Source: Akkermansiaceae bacterium (GTDB taxonomy: Bacteria > Verrucomicrobiota > Verrucomicrobiia > Verrucomicrobiales > Akkermansiaceae). Taken from it: 64,000 nucleotides of DNA. The translations under genes were made by a program, and so were the position numbers. Each line of letters begins with the position of its first letter. The stretch's first letter is position 1. The stretch is taken from the NCBI GenBank assembly GCA_024233135.1, contig JACKPZ010000021.1, forward strand, positions 7,860 through 71,859. The letters are read 5' to 3'. This document shows, piece after piece, positions 42,193 through 50,527 of this stretch. A model generated the notes under the pieces. The model ran no database searches. It was not told where the DNA came from and saw only the letters and a program-made list of their open reading frames with translations.

Positions 42193-43491
42193 ATGGACTA
42201 CACCACCATCATTGAAATCCGCGGACGCGAAGTCATCGACTCCCGCGGCAATCCCACCGTCGAAGTGGATGTCACCCTCGAAGGTGGCGCCACCGGCCGC
42301 GCCTCGGTGCCTTCGGGTGCCTCGACCGGCGAGAACGAGGCCGTCGAACTCCGCGACGGCAACAAGAAGCGCTTCCTCGGAAAAGGCGTGCTCAAGGCCG
42401 TGGACAACGTGAACACCAAGATCGCTCCCGCGCTGCTTGGGTTCGACGCGACCGAACAAGCGTCCATCGACGCCGCCATGCTCGCCCTCGACGGCAGCAA
42501 GACCAAGAAGGTGCTCGGCGCCAACGCCATCCTCGGCGTTTCGATGGCCGTCGCCAAGGCGGCCGCCAGCCAGCTCGGCGTCCCGCTCTACAAATACCTC
42601 GGTGGGCCGAACGCCAAGGTGCTTCCGGTGCCGATGATGAACATCATCAACGGCGGTGCCCACTCGGACGCCCCGATCGACTTCCAAGAGTTCATGATCA
42701 TGCCCGTCGGCGCCCCGACTTTCCGCGAGGCGATCCGCTACGGTGCCGAGGTGTTCCACTCGCTCAAGAAGGTTCTTCACGACCGCGGTCTCTCCACCGC
42801 CGTCGGTGATGAAGGTGGTTTCGCCCCGACGCTCAAGAGCGCCGACGATGCCCTTGGCGTCATCTGCAAGGCCATCGAAGCCGCCGGCTACAAGGTGGGT
42901 GACGACATCGCCATCGCCCTCGACGTCGCATCCTCCGAGTTCTTCGACAAGAAGAAGAAAGCCTACGTCTTCAAGAAGTCCGACGGCTCGGTGAAAACCG
43001 CAGCGGAACTCGTCGCCTACTACGCCAAGCTCCAGAAGAAATACCCGATCATCTCGATCGAGGACGGCTGCGACGAAAACGACTGGGCCGGCTGGAAGGT
43101 GCTCACCGACAAGATCGGCGCGAAGACCCAGCTCGTGGGCGACGACCTGTTCGTCACCAACGTCGAGTTCCTCCAGAAGGGAATCGACCAGGGCGTTGCC
43201 AACTCGATCCTCGTCAAGGTGAACCAGATCGGTTCGCTCACCGAGACCTTCGACGCCGTCGAACTCGCCAAGGAGAACGGCTACACCGCCGTGCTCTCGC
43301 ACCGCTCCGGTGAGACCGAAGACAGCACCATCGCCGACCTCGCCGTCGCCACCAACTGCGGCCAGATCAAGACCGGCTCGATGAGCCGCTCGGACCGGAT
43401 CGCGAAATACAACCAGCTTCTCCGCATCGAGGAGGAACTGGATGACGACGCGATCTACGGCGTCGGCAAAATGAAGGTGCTCAAGAAGTAA
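42193..43491 (+). CDS. eno: Enolase
   Basis: The 432-residue glycolytic enzyme converts 2-phosphoglycerate to phosphoenolpyruvate. It begins with IIEIRGREVIDSRGNPTVEVD, and shows GASTGENEAVELRDG, the metal ligands in SIEDGCDEND and VGDDLFVTN, the catalytic Lys in LVKVNQIGS and the signature SHRSGETEDS. Length and motifs are standard. Codon use is strongly biased (many GCC, ATC, AAG), as for a highly expressed gene. A strong terminator follows. A GC hairpin at 42069-42084 lies between it and the GreA-like gene. Confidence 0.99.
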   Translation: MDYTTIIEIRGREVIDSRGNPTVEVDVTLEGGATGRASVPSGASTGENEAVELRDGNKKRFLGKGVLKAVDNVNTKIAPALLGFDATEQASIDAAMLALDGSKTKKVLGANAILGVSMAVAKAAASQLGVPLYKYLGGPNAKVLPVPMMNIINGGAHSDAPIDFQEFMIMPVGAPTFREAIRYGAEVFHSLKKVLHDRGLSTAVGDEGGFAPTLKSADDALGVICKAIEAAGYKVGDDIAIALDVASSEFFDKKKKAYVFKKSDGSVKTAAELVAYYAKLQKKYPIISIEDGCDENDWAGWKVLTDKIGAKTQLVGDDLFVTNVEFLQKGIDQGVANSILVKVNQIGSLTETFDAVELAKENGYTAVLSHRSGETEDSTIADLAVATNCGQIKTGSMSRSDRIAKYNQLLRIEEELDDDAIYGVGKMKVLKK

Positions 43492-43515
43492 TTTCTTCAT
43501 CGAACTACTTCCTGA

Positions 43516-43550
43516 CGGCGGATCCCTCGCAGGGGTCCGCCGTTTTCGTT
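43516..43550 (+). terminator. Rho-independent terminator after eno
   Basis: An 11-bp stem (43516-43526 with 43532-43542, one G-T pair) with loop TCGCA is followed by TTTTCGTT. It ends the enolase transcript 25 bases after the stop codon. Confidence 0.9.
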
Positions 43551-43572
43551 GCAGCCGCACTCGCCATCACGA

Positions 43573-43602
43573 TTGGCGAAGCTCGGAAACCGGTGCTAGG
43601 GT
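43573..43602 (+). promoter_or_regulatory. Candidate promoter of the GDSL-hydrolase gene
   Basis: TTGGCG (43573-43578), 18 bases and TAGGGT (43597-43602), then CCGCC and the ATG at 43616. It lies in a short intergenic region after a terminator, so a promoter is needed here. Confidence 0.55.
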
Positions 43603-43615
43603 CCGCCTTTCCTCC

Positions 43616-45061
43616 ATGAGATCCCTGTTCGTTGCCATCGCCTGTTCCGCAGCCACCGTGGCGGTTTCACCCGCTGCGGAGCAGATCGTCACCCTAGGAG
43701 ACTCGTTGACCTACGCCTACGAGGCGGAGTTCGGCTTTGAGGTCAACACGTTGTTCGGGGGAACCCGGGGCGACGGATTCGGACCGGAAGTCCGGAACTG
43801 GATCGAGATCCTGAATGATCCCGCCTATCGGAACGAATCCTTCGATCTCGGCGCGCGGGACATGATGCACCTGAACTTCTTCTTCATCTATCAGTATGAC
43901 GTCCTTTTCCGCCACCAGTTCAACTGGGCGTTGCCGGGACTGAGAATCGAGGAACTCCGCGCGTTCCTCGCCGGCGAAACCACCTTCGACGATCTGGTCG
44001 CGGTCCAGCCCGAACTCAGCCTGTTCCTCGGGTTCTCCGATCTCGATACGGAGAACGACTTCCGCCTGGTGGATTTGGAATCCCAGATCCAGTCGGAAGC
44101 CGAACGCCTCGTCCTGTTCATCGGCGGGAACGACGCGAGAGATGTGTATGGCCCGATCTACAGTGGTTCGGGTGCCGGCGCTTTCGTGGGTGACTTCGTG
44201 GCGGATGCCGCGGAGATCCTCGATCGCGTGCAAACCCTCAATCCCGGCATTCCCATCGTTCTTGTGAACGTGCCCCACGTGGGAATCACGCCGGACATCC
44301 GGTCGTCCTATGCGTATGACCCGATTGCGACCGGAAGGGTCACCGAGGTGATGCGTGATCTCAACCAACAACTCGCCGGGCTCGCGAGATCCCGAGGCAT
44401 CGGCTATGCGGATGTGTTCACCCCGACGCTGCCCTTGTTGGATCCGACACGGGACCACTGTGTCCATGGAATCGCATTCCTCAACGAAGGATCGGTGTCC
44501 GGGGATCTGGACTACGTGTGGCTCAACGGCGAGTTCAGCGCCAACTTTCATCCCAACACGAACGCCCAGGCTTCGATCGCGAACGCGGTGATCGATGCCT
44601 TCAACGAGCGCTACGATACCGGGATCGCCCCGTTGTCCGCCACCGATATCCTCGGGGGATCGCTCGGAAAAACGGCGCAGGAAATCGACATGCCGTTCGA
44701 GTCATGGATGGCCTGCCACGGACTCGACGGTTTGCCGGGTGCCGACGACTCGGACGGCGACGGCGTGTCCGCCGCGGTCGAGTTTGCCACCGGGTTGAAT
44801 CCCTCGCTTCGCGATGGCGGCAAAATCCGCTCACGATTGGCTGGATCCGCTGGATCGCTTTTCTTGGAGCTGATCTATCCGATCCGCCTGCCCTCTTCGT
44901 CGCACGTGGTTCTTTCCGCCACCGCGACAACGGATCCAGCACTACCCTTCGTCCCGTTGGTCCCGGCTCCGACAGTGGCGGCGGATGGATTCGCCCACGC
45001 GTTGCTTCCGGCATCCGGGGGGCGGGGATTTCTGCGCTTGGAAGCCACGGTCTCACCTTGA
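43616..45061 (+). CDS. Secreted SGNH/GDSL-type hydrolase with C-terminal module
   Basis: The 481-residue exported hydrolase has a signal peptide (residues 1-21) and the SGNH blocks I (VTLGDSLTYAY, with the nucleophile Ser), III (FIGGNDARD) and V (DxxH-like, ANFHPNTNAQ). It is probably an esterase or lipase-like enzyme; the substrate is unknown. From about residue 362 it carries a separate C-terminal module: ESWMACHGLDGLPGADDSDGDGVSAAVEFATGLNPS, a beta domain and the ending GFLRLEATVSP. A closely similar module ends the secreted nuclease at 50528-53443, which suggests a common anchoring or sorting role. Confidence 0.87.
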   Translation: MRSLFVAIACSAATVAVSPAAEQIVTLGDSLTYAYEAEFGFEVNTLFGGTRGDGFGPEVRNWIEILNDPAYRNESFDLGARDMMHLNFFFIYQYDVLFRHQFNWALPGLRIEELRAFLAGETTFDDLVAVQPELSLFLGFSDLDTENDFRLVDLESQIQSEAERLVLFIGGNDARDVYGPIYSGSGAGAFVGDFVADAAEILDRVQTLNPGIPIVLVNVPHVGITPDIRSSYAYDPIATGRVTEVMRDLNQQLAGLARSRGIGYADVFTPTLPLLDPTRDHCVHGIAFLNEGSVSGDLDYVWLNGEFSANFHPNTNAQASIANAVIDAFNERYDTGIAPLSATDILGGSLGKTAQEIDMPFESWMACHGLDGLPGADDSDGDGVSAAVEFATGLNPSLRDGGKIRSRLAGSAGSLFLELIYPIRLPSSSHVVLSATATTDPALPFVPLVPAPTVAADGFAHALLPASGGRGFLRLEATVSP

Positions 45062-45066
45062 CCCCT

Positions 45067-45693
45067 TCAATCGAGGAGCGGCGCGACGTTTTCGTCGTTT
45101 CCCTTCCAGCGGTCGATCACCGCGCCTTTCTGCTCCACCTGGATCGAGTCACCGGGTTCAAGGGCGATGCCTTTGTGTTTCAGCTGTTTGAAATCGAGGC
45201 AGTATTGCTTGCCCATGCGGATGAGTAGAAGATTGCGACCTCCGAAGTCGTTTCGCCCGCCCGCGGCGTCGAGAGCCTGGATCACGGTCATGTTTTTTCG
45301 ATAGGGTGTCTGTCCGGCGCGCCGGACCTGGCCTCCGACGCTGATGACCGCTTCGCCCTGTTGGTCGCCTCCCTCCACCGCTTCCACCTCGATCGCCGGT
45401 CGCGCGTAAATGCCCGCGTCGATATACGCTTTCTCCGCCTTCCGTGCGAAATCGTCCGGACTCATGCCCGAGGCTGGAACGGGGTGGTCGAGCAGGGGGA
45501 GGCGAATGCCGCCGCTTTCGCGCACCCGATACATGCCGTTGACCTTCGTTTGTTCCTCCGGACCGACACCGCGGAGGGTGATCTGCACGCGGTCACCCGG
45601 CGCGAGACCGGCGAGCAGGACGCCGTGAAAACCGAGGTAGAGAAGGGGAAGCCAGCGCGCGATGCGCAGTGTGAGAGGCATCAAGGGATTCAT
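45067..45693 (-). CDS. Diverged Wza-like export protein (second SLBB copy)
   Basis: The 208-residue protein has a signal peptide (PLTLRIARWLPLLYLGFHGVLLAG) and the same two domains as the protein at 7360-7923: Poly_export (APGDRVQITLRGVGPEE) and one SLBB (VGGQVRRAGQTPYRKNMTVIQALDAAGGRNDFGG). The short sizes and lack of a lipobox are shared, so the two are paralogues. No kinase, barrel or glycosyltransferase is adjacent, making it an orphan. It may belong to another export system elsewhere. It ends five bases from the convergent GDSL gene. Confidence 0.85.
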   Translation of the reverse strand: MNPLMPLTLRIARWLPLLYLGFHGVLLAGLAPGDRVQITLRGVGPEEQTKVNGMYRVRESGGIRLPLLDHPVPASGMSPDDFARKAEKAYIDAGIYARPAIEVEAVEGGDQQGEAVISVGGQVRRAGQTPYRKNMTVIQALDAAGGRNDFGGRNLLLIRMGKQYCLDFKQLKHKGIALEPGDSIQVEQKGAVIDRWKGNDENVAPLLD

Positions 45694-45744
45694 GATGCCC
45701 CGATGTCTGACGGCCCTGCGGCGGATGCGCAAGAATAAACTTTG

Positions 45745-46851
45745 TCACGCAAAGTGAGCCGCGTGCCAGTCGGCATAGACCTTGGGGGAGATCTCGCTCG
45801 GCTTGATCTCGGAGCGGCCGCCCCAGAAGACGTTGGTGTAGCTGACCGGGATCCCTTGTTCTTCGAGGTGCTTGTCGATGGCCGCCTTGTGGGCGAGCAC
45901 GCGGTCCTTCTCGGTGCCGTGGACGACGCCCATGATGTTGACGTTGCCGAACTGCGGACCGCCTTCGCGCCAATAGCAGTGGGTCATGCAGTAGTGGCGG
46001 CCGACCTCGCCGCCGCCTTCGAGTTCGCGTCCCTTCGGCACGGCCCAGTGGAAGAGCCCGTTGAAACGGGTGACCCGCTCGCCGGTGGCCGAGGGTTTGA
46101 CGTGTTCGAGAAACGTCGAGAAACGTCCGATCACCCGTTTCTGGTTCAGGGTTTCCGCGACCTCACAGAAGCGCTCGAGCGAAACGCCCGCCGCCTCGGC
46201 ACGGCCGTCCCATGGATTCGGGCGGATCTCGTCGAGCGTGAGTTCCTCCTTCATTTCCAGCAACACGCGCCACTCCTCCGGCGTGAGGTCCACGGTGGCG
46301 GTGGTCATCATGTTCGCCGGTTCGTCGGCGCGGGCGCCGGGCTCGAGCGACTTGCGGCGCACGTGGCCGACACCCAGCGCGAACACGCCTTTCGCCGGCA
46401 TGAGGAGGTATTCGGTGGCTCCCGTGATGCGCATCAGGACCTTGGCGTGTTCGTCGAGCGACTCGCCGACGGGCACCTTGAGCGTGGTCCACAGCCGATA
46501 GCCCGAACCGGAAACATCACTGTCCGTCGAGCGGATGACCACGTGTCCGGAGAACGGATCCTCCTTCGCCATGAAGTCGAAAGCGTCGTTGAGTTTCTCC
46601 TCCGGCACCTTCCATGCGACCAGCGCGCCGTGAGCGAGCTTGGTGGAAAGCAGCGTCTGGCGCACGCGGCGGATCACGCCGGCCTCCTGCATCGCCTTGA
46701 TCCGCTCGATGACGGTCTCCAGCGGCAGTTCGCTGCGCTCGGCGATCACATGGAATGGCTGGCGTTGGAATCCGGACACGAGGTCTTCGGAAACGGCGAG
46801 GATCCGGGCGTTGACTGGGTCGGTATGCTCGACGGGAAGGGAGGTGGGCAT
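45745..46851 (-). CDS. Double-module AsnC/Lrp-type protein, siroheme-decarboxylase-like
   Basis: The 368-residue protein is two AsnC/Lrp-like units in a row (about 10-165 and 185-368), each with a winged helix and an RAM-type alpha/beta domain. The second holds GRHYCMTHCYWREGGPQFGNVNIMGVVHG and WGGRSEIKPSEI, close to the SHCYER...WPYNLFxMxHG and STREFKK marks of siroheme decarboxylases (AhbA/AhbB, NirD/L/G/H). It may decarboxylate siroheme, or be a regulator with that fold. No other d1-heme or Ahb genes are here. Both halves of the heterodimer appear fused. Assignment is by motif only. Confidence 0.7.
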   Translation of the reverse strand: MPTSLPVEHTDPVNARILAVSEDLVSGFQRQPFHVIAERSELPLETVIERIKAMQEAGVIRRVRQTLLSTKLAHGALVAWKVPEEKLNDAFDFMAKEDPFSGHVVIRSTDSDVSGSGYRLWTTLKVPVGESLDEHAKVLMRITGATEYLLMPAKGVFALGVGHVRRKSLEPGARADEPANMMTTATVDLTPEEWRVLLEMKEELTLDEIRPNPWDGRAEAAGVSLERFCEVAETLNQKRVIGRFSTFLEHVKPSATGERVTRFNGLFHWAVPKGRELEGGGEVGRHYCMTHCYWREGGPQFGNVNIMGVVHGTEKDRVLAHKAAIDKHLEEQGIPVSYTNVFWGGRSEIKPSEISPKVYADWHAAHFA

Positions 46852-46868
46852 GGGCGTTGGATGGTGGG

Positions 46869-46913
46869 CGCGGTCGTGAGACCGCGGAGGGAAGACGCAT
46901 TCTCACGAATGCG
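46869..46913. repeat. REP-like pair of hairpins with GTGA/TCAC loops
   Basis: Two perfect 7-bp stems stand nine bases apart in the 63-base gap between cca and the siroheme-decarboxylase-like gene: CGCGGTC-GTGA-GACCGCG (46869-46886) and CGCATTC-TCAC-GAATGCG (46896-46913). The second loop is the reverse complement of the first, so the two hairpins are in inverted order. This resembles bacterial REP/BIME elements. No second copy was noticed in this window, so repetition across the genome is inferred. Confidence 0.6.
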
Positions 46914-46914
46914 C

Positions 46915-48249
46915 CTACGTTTCATCGGCGTGACGGCGGAGGTAGGCGAGGGCGGCCTCGCGATCAAGGATTCTTCCTTCGAGTTGCTCGGTCTCAAGCG
47001 CATCGAGAAGCTCCTTGAAGCGCGGCCCGGGGTTCAAGCCCATCGCGATGAGGTCTCTTCCGCCCGCCAGCGGCGGCGGGATCAACGGCTCCGAGGCGAA
47101 CTCGGCCTCCTTGTTCTGGAGGAACTCGTAGTTGTCCGTGAACCCGTTCGACGACGCGCAGTCCACGCGGTGCAGTTCGAGTTCCCGTTCGAAGGTCGGG
47201 GCCGACATGAACCGCTTGAGTTTCGCCACCCGCATCTTCTGGACGTTCATGAACTGCATGTGCCGCGCCACCATCGTGACGACGTCCTCGACCACCTGGT
47301 TCGGGTAACGCAGCAGGCGGAGGATGCCGTCGGACATTTCCGCGCCGAGCGAGTCGTGACCGTTGAATCGAATTCGGCCGTCGGGATCCACGGTGCGCGT
47401 CGGTGGTTTGCCGATGTCGTGGAGCAGGACGGCGAGCGCGAGGGTGATCGGGACGTCCGTGCCCAGCATTTCGAGCATGATCATCGTGTGGGTGAACACG
47501 TCACCCTCCGGATGCCACTCGGGCGGTTGGTCGCAGCCGATGGTGGCGCGGAGCTCCGGCAGGAAACGATCCGAGAGCCCCGTTTCCACCAATCGTTCCA
47601 CTCCGTCGCGGCGCCGCGGGCAAAGAAGGATGCGCGAGAATTCGTCGCGGATCCGTTCCGGTGAAATCCGGTCCAACAATGGCGCGCATTCCGCCAACGC
47701 GGCGGCTGTCGTTTCCTCGATGCGGAACCCCAGCGTCGAGGAGAAGCGCACCGCGCGCATCAGGCGCAGCGCGTCCTCGCGGAACCGTTGCGCGGGCTCG
47801 CCGATCGCGCGCAATACGCGGTTCTTCAAGTCTTCCCGGCCTCCGACGTGATCGATGACTTCGCCCGTGTCCGGGTTTTGGAACAGCCCGTTGATCGTGA
47901 AGTCACGGCGTTTTGCATCTTCCGTGGCGTTGGAGAACGTCACGCTTTCGGGGCGCCGGTTGTCGCGGTAGCTGCCGTCGGTCCGGAAGGTGGCGATTTC
48001 GATGGCGTGCCCGCCGTGATTCGCAATCACCACGCCGAAGTGCGCGCCGACCTCGTTCGACTTCGGAAACAGCCTCGTCACCTCGTCCGGTGTCGCTGAG
48101 GTGGCGATGTCGTAGTCCTTCGGTTCGCGGCCCAACAGCGTGTCACGCACGCAACCTCCCGCGAACAGCGCCTCATGCCCGGCCGCATGGAGCTTCCGCG
48201 CCAAGGCGAGCGCCGCCTCCCGCGCGGGCATGACCGGGTCCTTCCTCAT
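46915..48249 (-). CDS. cca: CCA-adding tRNA nucleotidyltransferase / poly(A) polymerase family
   Basis: The 444-residue enzyme of the class II nucleotidyltransferases adds or repairs the CCA end of tRNAs, or tails RNA. It has GGCVRDTLLG and the metal site DYDIATSATP, the RRDFTINGLF motif and a C-terminal HD domain with LLHDIGKPPTR. All three tRNA genes in the window already encode CCA, so the enzyme's main use here would be repair. It overlaps the end of ubiE by four bases (ATGA), showing translational coupling. Confidence 0.92.
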   Translation of the reverse strand: MRKDPVMPAREAALALARKLHAAGHEALFAGGCVRDTLLGREPKDYDIATSATPDEVTRLFPKSNEVGAHFGVVIANHGGHAIEIATFRTDGSYRDNRRPESVTFSNATEDAKRRDFTINGLFQNPDTGEVIDHVGGREDLKNRVLRAIGEPAQRFREDALRLMRAVRFSSTLGFRIEETTAAALAECAPLLDRISPERIRDEFSRILLCPRRRDGVERLVETGLSDRFLPELRATIGCDQPPEWHPEGDVFTHTMIMLEMLGTDVPITLALAVLLHDIGKPPTRTVDPDGRIRFNGHDSLGAEMSDGILRLLRYPNQVVEDVVTMVARHMQFMNVQKMRVAKLKRFMSAPTFERELELHRVDCASSNGFTDNYEFLQNKEAEFASEPLIPPPLAGGRDLIAMGLNPGPRFKELLDALETEQLEGRILDREAALAYLRRHADET

Positions 48250-48923
48250 GCGGGATTGGTTCCTTCGTAGACCGATACCACGCCGCCGGTGAGTCCGTCG
48301 GACCGTGCCGATTCAAAGCCGCAGGTTTCCAGCAGTTCGCACATCTTCGTTCCGGATGGAAACTGCTCGATCGAGCCGCCGAGATACTCATACGCGTCCC
48401 GCTGCCCGGTCAGCCAGCCCGCCATCCGAGGCAGCACCTTGTGCAGGTAGAAACGATACGGTCCGCGCAGCAATCCCGCCGGCAGCGAGAAGTCGAGGAT
48501 CACCAAGCGGCCACCGGGTTTCAGCACCCGCCGCATCTCGCGCAGCGCGGCCGGGTAGTCCGCCATGTTCCGCAGGCCGAATGCCACCGTCACCACGTCG
48601 AATCCGCCGTCCGGAAACGGCAGGTTCAGCGCGTCCGCGATCACCGTTTCCCGCAGCCCGCGGTCGGACGCGTGCCGCAGCATCTCCGCGCAGAAATCCG
48701 ATGCCACCACCTCGCACTCCGGGCACGCATCCTGGATCTCGAGCGCCAGGTCGCCCGTGCCCGAAGCCACGTCGAGCAGGCGCGCCGGTTTCCAGCGCTT
48801 GATCCGTGACGTCACCACCTTGCGCCACCAGATGTCCGCGCCGCAGCTCAGCACGTGGTTCGTCAATACGTATCGGTCGGCAATCCGGGCGAACGCGTCG
48901 CGGACATACACAGCGTCTGGCAT
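48246..48923 (-). CDS. ubiE: Demethylmenaquinone/ubiquinone C-methyltransferase UbiE/MenG
   Basis: The 225-residue SAM-dependent enzyme methylates the quinone ring in the last stages of menaquinone synthesis. It begins VYVRDAFARIADRYVLTNHVLSCG, and has the SAM site LLDVASGTGDLALE and the family mark TVAFGLRNMADY, followed by VLKPGGRLVILDF. The ATG at 48923 gives the usual N-terminus; a TTG 42 bases upstream is unlikely. It precedes cca in one operon. The 212 bases upstream, to 49135, contain no recognised feature. Confidence 0.95.
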   Translation of the reverse strand: MPDAVYVRDAFARIADRYVLTNHVLSCGADIWWRKVVTSRIKRWKPARLLDVASGTGDLALEIQDACPECEVVASDFCAEMLRHASDRGLRETVIADALNLPFPDGGFDVVTVAFGLRNMADYPAALREMRRVLKPGGRLVILDFSLPAGLLRGPYRFYLHKVLPRMAGWLTGQRDAYEYLGGSIEQFPSGTKMCELLETCGFESARSDGLTGGVVSVYEGTNPA

Positions 48924-49135
48924 GCGCGGAGCGTCGCGACGGAGTGCGGGCGAATCAAGCGGCAACCGGGTGTTTCAGAAACGGAATGCGCCCGACGAAA
49001 TGGAGTACGGAACTCCCTCGCCGCTCCCCAATCCACCGAGTTGGTGTGCAAACCATCGATGCGGCCGCGCCGATTCCTCGCCAACAGGTCTCTCCTTGCG
49101 GGTATCTCGTCGATGGTTGGCTTTGATGCGTCAGC

Positions 49136-49897
49136 TCACGGGGTTTCGGATTTCACACCTTCGTAGAGTTCCTTGTTCGACGCTTGAAACTCGGCTTTGA
49201 GCCGCACCTGCAGGGTCGAGAGATCGACCAGGCGCCATCCGGTGAAGGTCCAGCGGCGGGTCTGGCCGTCGTGTTCGATGCCGACGAGCAGGTGCACCGC
49301 GTCGTCGGTGATCTTGAGGGTTTCGTCCTTGGGTTCGAAATAGAAGGTCCGGAAGGTGCTCGCGACCGAGTTCTGCTCGACGAGTTTCGGGTCGAGATAA
49401 AACACCGCGCCGCTCGCCTCGTCGACGATCCGCAGGTCCGGGTAGCCGGAGCGCTGGTGATCGCCCGAGCGGGTCGGCGGGATCCCGCAGCTCAGGCCGG
49501 GCATGGCGTCGATCCTCGCGAGCAGCCCGTCTTCAAAGAAGCGCGACGCCTCGTTGATCCGCCGGAGTTGCCTCACCGGGGCGTCCTCCTTGTTCATCTC
49601 CGCGAGCGTGGCCACGAGCGCCTCGCGGATCGCCGTGGTGACACGCAGGTGTGCCTCGCTGTCATCGAGCGGCAGCACCATTTTCCCCGAGCATGCCTCC
49701 GCGATGGCGGCGAAGGAAAACCTGCGATCGGATAGATCCTCGGCGAGCAGGCCCTTCACGAGCGCCGCGTCGTCGCCGTGTGTTTTGGATCCGCCCGGCT
49801 TCGGCGGGCGCGCGAGCGACCATGCCACCACGCCGCCCACTCCGAGTCCGACAAGGAAGCCGATGGCGGCTTTCAGGAAACGCGGCTTCGCTGCCAT
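49136..49897 (-). CDS. Membrane-anchored protein with PD-(D/E)xK-like signature
   Basis: The 253-residue protein starts with a single transmembrane helix (residues 8-28) followed by a Gly/Pro linker. The C-terminal half has YPDLRIVDEASGAVFYLDPKL, where Pro153-Asp154 and Asp169-Pro-Lys171 have the order and spacing of a PD-DxK nuclease site, followed by strands and VHLLVGIEHD. That would suit a restriction-type nuclease fold fixed to the membrane. It is a motif-level guess; no family is recognised. Its first 25 bases overlap the end of the exonuclease gene, so the two are coupled. Confidence 0.6.
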   Translation of the reverse strand: MAAKPRFLKAAIGFLVGLGVGGVVAWSLARPPKPGGSKTHGDDAALVKGLLAEDLSDRRFSFAAIAEACSGKMVLPLDDSEAHLRVTTAIREALVATLAEMNKEDAPVRQLRRINEASRFFEDGLLARIDAMPGLSCGIPPTRSGDHQRSGYPDLRIVDEASGAVFYLDPKLVEQNSVASTFRTFYFEPKDETLKITDDAVHLLVGIEHDGQTRRWTFTGWRLVDLSTLQVRLKAEFQASNKELYEGVKSETP

Positions 49898-50478
49898 GCG
49901 GAGGTGTCGGGTTGGAGGATGAGATCCAGCGGTTGTTCCGCGAGAGCGAGGGACTCGATGCCGTGGCGCAGCAGGACGAGCGAGGCCACCGAGTCGAACA
50001 ACGCGTCGTGCCAAGAACGTCCGGGCACCAGCACGCGGACCTCGTCGCCGAGTTGAAAACCCTCGCACAGCGCTCCCAACGAGTGATCCGGCAGGTCCGG
50101 CCACAGCGCGCGGGAAAACAACAGTGTGTCCAGCCACGGACCGAATCCATGCCCGGGAAAGGCCCGCAGGAAGCGCTTTTCCGTGCCCTTGCCGTGCGCC
50201 ACCACCACCGCGCCGGCGAGCCGTTGTTTCAGCTCCGGCCACAAGGACAGCAGGGTGGGGGCGTCCGCCAGATGCTCGGGTCCGATGCCGTGCACCTTCC
50301 GTGCCGACCATTGCACCGGTTGGTCCGTGTGCAGGTAGGAAACGAACGCGTCGTGATGCCCGGCTGCATGGGACCACGTGGCGAGTCCGATCTGCACCGG
50401 CGCGTCGGTCCTTCCGCGCTCGGCGCCGGCGGATTCGAAATCGATCGCCGTGAAGCGGCACTCGCGGATCAGGGGCAT
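49873..50478 (-). CDS. DEDDh 3'-5' exonuclease domain protein (DnaQ-like)
   Basis: The 201-residue protein has the three Exo motifs of the DnaQ group: I with FTAIDFESAG (Asp and Glu), II with VVAHGKGTEKRFL near residue 95, and III with SWHDALFDSVASLVLL (His and Asp) near 165. DnaQ motif II normally has an Asn-x-x-x-(F/Y)-D; here the Asp place is less clear. It should remove nucleotides from DNA or RNA 3' ends. It is short, with only the exonuclease domain. It overlaps the membrane-anchored gene downstream by 25 bases. Confidence 0.82.
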   Translation of the reverse strand: MPLIRECRFTAIDFESAGAERGRTDAPVQIGLATWSHAAGHHDAFVSYLHTDQPVQWSARKVHGIGPEHLADAPTLLSLWPELKQRLAGAVVVAHGKGTEKRFLRAFPGHGFGPWLDTLLFSRALWPDLPDHSLGALCEGFQLGDEVRVLVPGRSWHDALFDSVASLVLLRHGIESLALAEQPLDLILQPDTSAWQRSRVS

Positions 50479-50527
50479 CGGCAGGGAGTGTGAGCGGACA
50501 GGCCCGCCGGCATCAACGGCAAAGGGC

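Noticed and set aside
45742..47664. A 640-codon plus-strand frame opposite the siroheme-decarboxylase-like gene and cca
   Set aside because: Both opposite genes have clear family motifs; the plus frame has low-complexity, Arg/Asp/Val-rich content without domains.
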